Assembly (NCBI GenBank): GCA_015259035.1
Contig: JABZHC010000035.1
Coordinates: 1 to 8,710, forward strand
DNA: 8,710 nucleotides
From: Atopobium sp.
GTDB lineage: Bacteria > Actinomycetota > Coriobacteriia > Coriobacteriales > Atopobiaceae
Reading direction: 5' to 3'
Numbering within the stretch: the first letter of the stretch is position 1; each line of letters begins with the position of its first letter. Under the pieces are notes generated by a model. It was not told where the DNA came from and made no database searches. It worked only from the letters and a program-made list of their open reading frames with translations. Made by a program: the position numbers and the translations under genes. Positions 4,915 through 8,710 of this stretch are shown here, one piece after another.

Positions 4915-6444
4915 GTGGAAGTCAGTTCGGATTACGCTGTTCAGATGCATGGCATTACCAAAGTTTTTGGATCGTTTAAAGCTCTTGACGCCGTAGACCT
5001 TAACGTGCGCAAGCAAACTGTCCACGCCATTTTAGGAGAGAACGGCGCAGGTAAAAGTACGCTCATGAACGTACTGTATGGCCTGTATTCTGCTGATGAG
5101 GGCGAGGTTTACCTCAACGGAGAGCGTGTATCCATATCTGGCCCAACCGATGCTATCGCTCACGGTATTGGTATGGTTCACCAGCACTTTATGCTGGTCG
5201 AGAACTTTACTGTTACAGAAAATATTGTTTTAGGCAACGAGGTCACCAAGGCTGGTGGCGTCCTTGATCCAAAGCGAGCTCGCGAGAAGGTCCTGGAGAT
5301 TGTTGAGGAATACGGCTTTGACGTAGACCCTGACGCCAAGATTGAAGACATTTCTGTTGGTATGCAGCAGCGTGTTGAGATCTTGAAGGCCCTGTATCGC
5401 GGTGCTGATACGCTGATTCTTGATGAGCCTACGGCAGTTCTTACGCCGCAGGAAATTGAGAAGCTTATTCAGATCATGCATGACCTGGTAAGCAAAGGTA
5501 AAACCATCATTGTTATTACTCACAAGCTTAAAGAGATTATGTCTTCTGCTGACGAGTGCACCATTATTCGTCGCGGCAAGTACATGAGCACCGTTGATGT
5601 CGCCAAGACATCCGAGACCGAGCTTGCAACACTTATGGTAGGTAGAAACGTTAACCTGCATGTAGAAAAGAAGCCAGCAACTCCTGGTGAGGTCGTTCTT
5701 TCTATTAAGGACCTCCACGTCAAGGACGAGCGCGGCATTGAGCAGGTAAACGGCTTTAATTTGGATATTCGTGCCGGTGAGATTGTTGGTCTTGCAGGTA
5801 TTGACGGCAACGGTCAGAAAGAACTTGCCGATGCCATAAACGCACTGGTCAAACCTGAGTCGGGCACCATTACCGTTAAAGGTGAGGAGATTCAGGGCAC
5901 AACCCCAAAGACGGTTATTGACCACGCAGTTGCCACTATTCCTTCAGACCGTCACCGTTGGGGTCTGGTTCTGCCCTTTACGGTTGCCGAGAACATGGTG
6001 CTTGAGCGCCACAACGAGGAGACCTTTGGTAAGGGCATTGCACTTGACTTGGCAAAGATCAAAGAATTCACTCAGAAGCTTATTGACGAGTTTGATATTC
6101 GTCCTGCAGAATGTGCAGATCATCAGGCTGCGGGACTTTCCGGTGGTAACCAGCAGAAGGTTATTATTGCCCGTGAGGTTTCTTCCAACCCAGACGTCCT
6201 CATTGCTATTCAGCCAACGCGCGGTCTTGATGTTGGTGCTATTGAGTTTGTCCACAAGGCGCTTATTCGCGAGAGGGACCGTGGAGCAGCAATTTTGCTG
6301 ATTTCCTTTGAGCTGGACGAGATTATGGACGTTGCCGATAAGATGGCAATTATTTACGCCGGCAAGAATGTTGGCGAGTTTGACCAAGGTACTATCACTG
6401 AAGAGCAGGCTGGCCTGCTGATGGCAGGAGGTGACGCCGAGTGA
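4915..6444 (+). CDS. Nucleoside ABC transporter ATP-binding protein, two ABC domains in one chain
   Basis: This 509-residue cytoplasmic ATPase would power the importer formed by the two permeases downstream. Domain 1 has Walker A GENGAGKST (41-49), Q-loop Gln90, an atypical signature SVGMQQR (147-153), Walker B LILDEP (167-172) and switch His203. Domain 2 is degenerate at its own nucleotide site: GIDGNGQKEL (295-304) replaces Walker A, Walker B reads LIAIQP (Asp and Glu lost, Gln433), and the switch His is Phe465. It keeps a good signature LSGGNQQK (408-415). The same pattern is usual in the NupA/PnrC group, so one composite ATP site is expected to be catalytic. It is equivalent to Lactococcus NupA. 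Translation starts at GTG 4915, 6 nt after AGGAGG (4903-4908, inside the longer AAAGGAGGTG). The TGA stop overlaps the next gene's GTG start. Confidence 0.94.
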   Translation: MEVSSDYAVQMHGITKVFGSFKALDAVDLNVRKQTVHAILGENGAGKSTLMNVLYGLYSADEGEVYLNGERVSISGPTDAIAHGIGMVHQHFMLVENFTVTENIVLGNEVTKAGGVLDPKRAREKVLEIVEEYGFDVDPDAKIEDISVGMQQRVEILKALYRGADTLILDEPTAVLTPQEIEKLIQIMHDLVSKGKTIIVITHKLKEIMSSADECTIIRRGKYMSTVDVAKTSETELATLMVGRNVNLHVEKKPATPGEVVLSIKDLHVKDERGIEQVNGFNLDIRAGEIVGLAGIDGNGQKELADAINALVKPESGTITVKGEEIQGTTPKTVIDHAVATIPSDRHRWGLVLPFTVAENMVLERHNEETFGKGIALDLAKIKEFTQKLIDEFDIRPAECADHQAAGLSGGNQQKVIIAREVSSNPDVLIAIQPTRGLDVGAIEFVHKALIRERDRGAAILLISFELDEIMDVADKMAIIYAGKNVGEFDQGTITEEQAGLLMAGGDAE

Positions 6445-7643
6445 GTACGCTTACAAAGATAATGAGAAAGCCCATTACGTCAGCAATTGTTGCTATTTTT
6501 GTTGGCCTGTTGGTTGCTTCTATTATTTTGGTTGTTGCAGGTTATGATCCTATCAGCTCGTTTGAGGCACTTATTGGCGGCATGGTAGGTAAGCCAAAAT
6601 ACATTTCTAACGTCATTATTAAGGCAACACCTCTGCTCTTTACGGGTATTGCCGTTGCCTTTGCATTCCGCGTTGGTCTCTTTAACATTGGCGCTGAGGG
6701 TCAGTACATTGTTGGTACCATCCTGGCCGTTATTGTTGGCTACAGCCTTGACCTTCCTCCTGTGCTGCAGATTCCTGTAGTTGTTTTGGTAGGTACCGCA
6801 GGCGGAGCAGGTATTGGCGCCATCATTGGATGGCTTAAAGCCCAGTTTGGCATCAACGAGGTTATTACCAGCATTATGTTTAACTGGATAAGCCTTTACC
6901 TCTGCAACTTTGTGGTTTCTCTTCCACAGTTCCACCAGCCAAATTCAACTTCTTCGTACTCTATTAACGAGTCTGGCTACACCACACTGTTCTATGGCAT
7001 GAAGAATTCCGAGGACGGTGCTGAGGCAATTCGTAATATCCCTGTTATTGGTGACGCTATTATGCGTACCGATGTAAACATTGGTATTTTTGTTGCTATT
7101 ATCGCAGCTATCTTTATTGGCTGGCTGCTTATGCGCACCAAGGTTGGTTATGAGATGCGCGCTGTTGGTTTTAACCGTGACGCTGCACAGTTTACCGGCA
7201 TCAACGTTAAGAAAAACCTTACGCTCTGCATGGCTATTTCTGGTGCACTCTGCGGACTTGCAGGTGCTCTGACCATTACCGGTATTGCTCCTCACAGTAT
7301 CGCAACGCTGGCAGCATTTGAGAACAACGGCTTTAACGGTCTGTCCGTTGCGTTTATCGCCAACTGCAACCCTGTGGCATGTATTCCTGCATCCTTCCTG
7401 TTTGCTGGTCTTCTTTATGGTGGCCAGACTGTTCAGCAGACGGTTGGTGCACCTTCCGAGATTATCAACATTGTTATTGGTACCATCGTGTTCTTTATGG
7501 CTCTGGGCGGCGTTATTCCAATGCTTGCCGACCGTCTTGATCACAAGCGTGCCCAGAAGGCTAAGGAAGAAGAGGCAAAGCTTGCTGCTCAAGTGAGTGA
7601 TGCGTCCGACCCATCTCAGGAGGAGGCAAACAATGCTCACTAA
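6441..7643 (+). CDS. Nucleoside ABC transporter permease 1 (BPD_transp_2 family)
   Basis: This 400-residue inner-membrane permease is one half of the channel of the nucleoside importer. Hydrophobic segments are visible at roughly 12-33, 57-77, 88-102, 108-131, 143-160, 213-231, 261-282, 299-325 and 342-363. The family motif GLFNIGAEGQ is at 79-88. A cytoplasmic loop, MRTKVGYEMRAVGFNRDAA (231-249), is the likely ATPase contact. The C-terminus is a long charged tail (about 365-400) rich in Lys, Glu and Ala. It is equivalent to NupB/YufP-type permeases. The start is GTG at 6441, in a 4-nt GTGA overlap with the ATPase stop, with AGGAGGTGA (6426-6434) upstream. The end overlaps the next gene by 11 nt. 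I leave the symbol blank because the Nup names are borrowed from Lactococcus. Confidence 0.92.
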   Translation: MSTLTKIMRKPITSAIVAIFVGLLVASIILVVAGYDPISSFEALIGGMVGKPKYISNVIIKATPLLFTGIAVAFAFRVGLFNIGAEGQYIVGTILAVIVGYSLDLPPVLQIPVVVLVGTAGGAGIGAIIGWLKAQFGINEVITSIMFNWISLYLCNFVVSLPQFHQPNSTSSYSINESGYTTLFYGMKNSEDGAEAIRNIPVIGDAIMRTDVNIGIFVAIIAAIFIGWLLMRTKVGYEMRAVGFNRDAAQFTGINVKKNLTLCMAISGALCGLAGALTITGIAPHSIATLAAFENNGFNGLSVAFIANCNPVACIPASFLFAGLLYGGQTVQQTVGAPSEIINIVIGTIVFFMALGGVIPMLADRLDHKRAQKAKEEEAKLAAQVSDASDPSQEEANNAH

Positions 7644-8556
7644 CCTGATTCTTCTTGTTTCCGTTACCCTCATGTACTCGACACCTCTTATTTTTGGTGC
7701 TCTGGGCGGCGTTGTCTCCGAGCGCTCCGGTGTTGTCAACATTGGTATTGAGGGCATGATGGGTGTTGGTGCCTTTGCAGGCGTTGCGGGCAGCTACCTC
7801 ACCGGAAACCCTTGGATTGGCTTCCTTTGTGCAGGTATTGCAGGCGGTCTTATTGCGCTTTTGCACGCCATGGCATCTATTACGTTTAACGCTGATCAGA
7901 CAGTTTCTGGTGTTGCAATTAACCTGCTGGCACCTGGCATTGCTCTGTTTGCCTGCCGTCTTTTGTTTGATGGCGCTGCAATGTCTCCAGCAGTCACCAA
8001 ACTCCCAAAGCTCTTTGGTGAGGGTGCCTTTAACGACACACCTTATTCCAGCTTGAACGTCGACATTACCGTGGTGCTTGCACTTTTGACCGCCCTTCTC
8101 GTCTGGTTTGTGCTGTATCGCACCAAGTGGGGCTTGCGTATTCGCTCCGTTGGCGAGCATCCACACGCATCCGAGACGCTGGGCATTAGCGTTCGTAAGA
8201 CTCGCTACCTCTGCGTTATTGTTTCTGGTGTTCTTGCAGGATTTGGCGGCGCTTCTGTAACGCTGGCAATTATTTCTCAGTTCACTCAGACCGCTATTTC
8301 TGGTCAGGGCTTTATTGCACTGGCAGCGGTTATCTTTGGTAAGTGGAAGCCTCTGAACACCTATGCAGCTTGCCTGCTCTTTGGCTTTACTCAGGCACTG
8401 GCAATTCTTCTTGGCGGCGGCGCAACTCCAATCCCAAGCCAGATCATTGCAATGCTTCCTTACTTCATCACCATCATTACGCTAGTCCTCTTTGTTGGTA
8501 AGTCTGTTGCTCCTAAGGCAGACGGCGTGCCATACATCAAGGGAAGCCGCGCATAA
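7633..8556 (+). CDS. Nucleoside ABC transporter permease 2 (BPD_transp_2 family)
   Basis: This 307-residue inner-membrane permease is the second half of the importer channel and is shorter than its partner, as usual in this family. The first hydrophobic segment starts almost at the N-terminus; others lie near 40-57, 62-82, 92-110, 145-162, 192-213, 226-261 and 270-289. The motif GVVNIGIEGMM (33-43) corresponds to GLFNIGAEGQ of permease 1. The loop LRIRSVGEHPHASETLGI (168-185) is the probable coupling loop to the ATPase. The frame is open 12 codons further upstream, but I chose the ATG at 7633 because AGGAGGAGG (7618-7626) lies 6 nt before it and the family N-terminus is hydrophobic from the start. 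It overlaps permease 1 by 11 nt, and its TAA overlaps the cdd ATG by one base. It is equivalent to Lactococcus NupC, not the unrelated E. coli NupC. Confidence 0.93.
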   Translation: MLTNLILLVSVTLMYSTPLIFGALGGVVSERSGVVNIGIEGMMGVGAFAGVAGSYLTGNPWIGFLCAGIAGGLIALLHAMASITFNADQTVSGVAINLLAPGIALFACRLLFDGAAMSPAVTKLPKLFGEGAFNDTPYSSLNVDITVVLALLTALLVWFVLYRTKWGLRIRSVGEHPHASETLGISVRKTRYLCVIVSGVLAGFGGASVTLAIISQFTQTAISGQGFIALAAVIFGKWKPLNTYAACLLFGFTQALAILLGGGATPIPSQIIAMLPYFITIITLVLFVGKSVAPKADGVPYIKGSRA

Positions 8557-8710
8557 TGGCCGGGGTAGAGGGTTCTTGTCACGTTTCTAACGAGGCGCTT
8601 GTTCAGCTTGCTATTGAGGCGCGCAACCACGCCTATGTACCGTACTCTCACTATGCTGTTGGAGCTGCGCTTTTGTGCTCCGACGGCACGGTATACGGAG
8701 GCGCCAACCT
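8556..8710 (+). CDS. cdd: Cytidine deaminase, N-terminal fragment (cut by window edge)
   Basis: An ATG at 8556, in a TAATG overlap with the permease stop, opens a frame that continues to the window edge (51 codons plus 2 nt). The peptide contains AYVPYSHYAVGAALLCSDG (26-44) and VYGGAN (46-51), the conserved N-terminal part of small zinc-dependent cytidine deaminases, which normally continues into the ENASYG region. Cdd hydrolyses cytidine and deoxycytidine to uridine and deoxyuridine in the cytoplasm, a logical partner for a nucleoside importer. The zinc-binding Cys/Glu residues lie beyond the edge. The Shine-Dalgarno is poor (GGGA at 8541-8544, 11 nt away), so translation probably depends on coupling to the permease gene. 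Confidence 0.92.
   Translation, partial: MAGVEGSCHVSNEALVQLAIEARNHAYVPYSHYAVGAALLCSDGTVYGGAN

Noticed and set aside
7597..7632. Longer start for permease 2
   Set aside because: The extension adds a basic, non-family N-terminus and contains the AGGAGGAGG ribosome binding site of ATG 7633.
6945..8166. Antisense open frames across the two permease genes
   Set aside because: They cover two well-supported permeases and give low-complexity, Asn/Cys-rich products typical of shadow frames.
1..8710. CRISPR array, insertion sequence, tRNA or defence system
   Set aside because: No spaced repeats of the right length, no transposase, no tRNA-like cloverleaf and no defence-type domain were seen; the genes form a consistent nucleoside-salvage locus.

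Overview
This window is a nucleoside-salvage locus from a bacterium. The coding sequence is of intermediate G+C, close to half by eye, and most genes carry strong AGGAGG-type ribosome binding sites. The nucleoside-binding lipoprotein has a twin-arginine (SRRSF) signal followed by a lipobox, a style common in Coriobacteriia. My best guess is an Atopobium/Lancefieldella/Olsenella-like actinobacterium. That is an inference from protein flavour, not a proof.

Layout. On the minus strand, positions 1-1222 hold a two-gene pseudouridine-catabolism operon: psuK (pseudouridine kinase with an N-terminal winged helix-turn-helix) followed by the first 28 codons of psuG (pseudouridine-5'-phosphate glycosidase), which runs off the left edge. 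A divergent non-coding region of about 400 bp (1223-1629) holds a three-copy operator-like array next to psuK, a 12-bp palindrome and a long inverted repeat with 12-bp arms. On the plus strand follow deoB (phosphopentomutase), deoD (purine nucleoside phosphorylase), a BMP/PnrA-family nucleoside-binding lipoprotein, a double-domain ABC ATPase, two nucleoside ABC permeases, and the first 51 codons of cdd (cytidine deaminase), which is cut by the right edge.

How they work together. The ABC system (lipoprotein, ATPase and two permeases, in the same order as the Lactococcus bmpA-nupABC type) would import nucleosides. Cdd would deaminate cytidine to uridine. DeoD would phosphorolyse purine (deoxy)ribonucleosides to base plus (deoxy)ribose-1-phosphate, which DeoB converts to the 5-phosphate. 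The divergent PsuK/PsuG pair would turn pseudouridine into uracil plus ribose-5-phosphate. Both arms therefore converge on pentose-5-phosphates and free bases.

Translation is tightly coupled at four junctions (deoB/deoD, ATPase/permease 1, permease 1/permease 2, permease 2/cdd). Gaps of 163 and 147 nt flank the lipoprotein gene and contain hairpins that may set the high receptor-to-transporter ratio usual for such systems. I see no mobile element, CRISPR array, tRNA or rRNA. The enzymes are all recognisable families; the less explained material is in the intergenic DNA.
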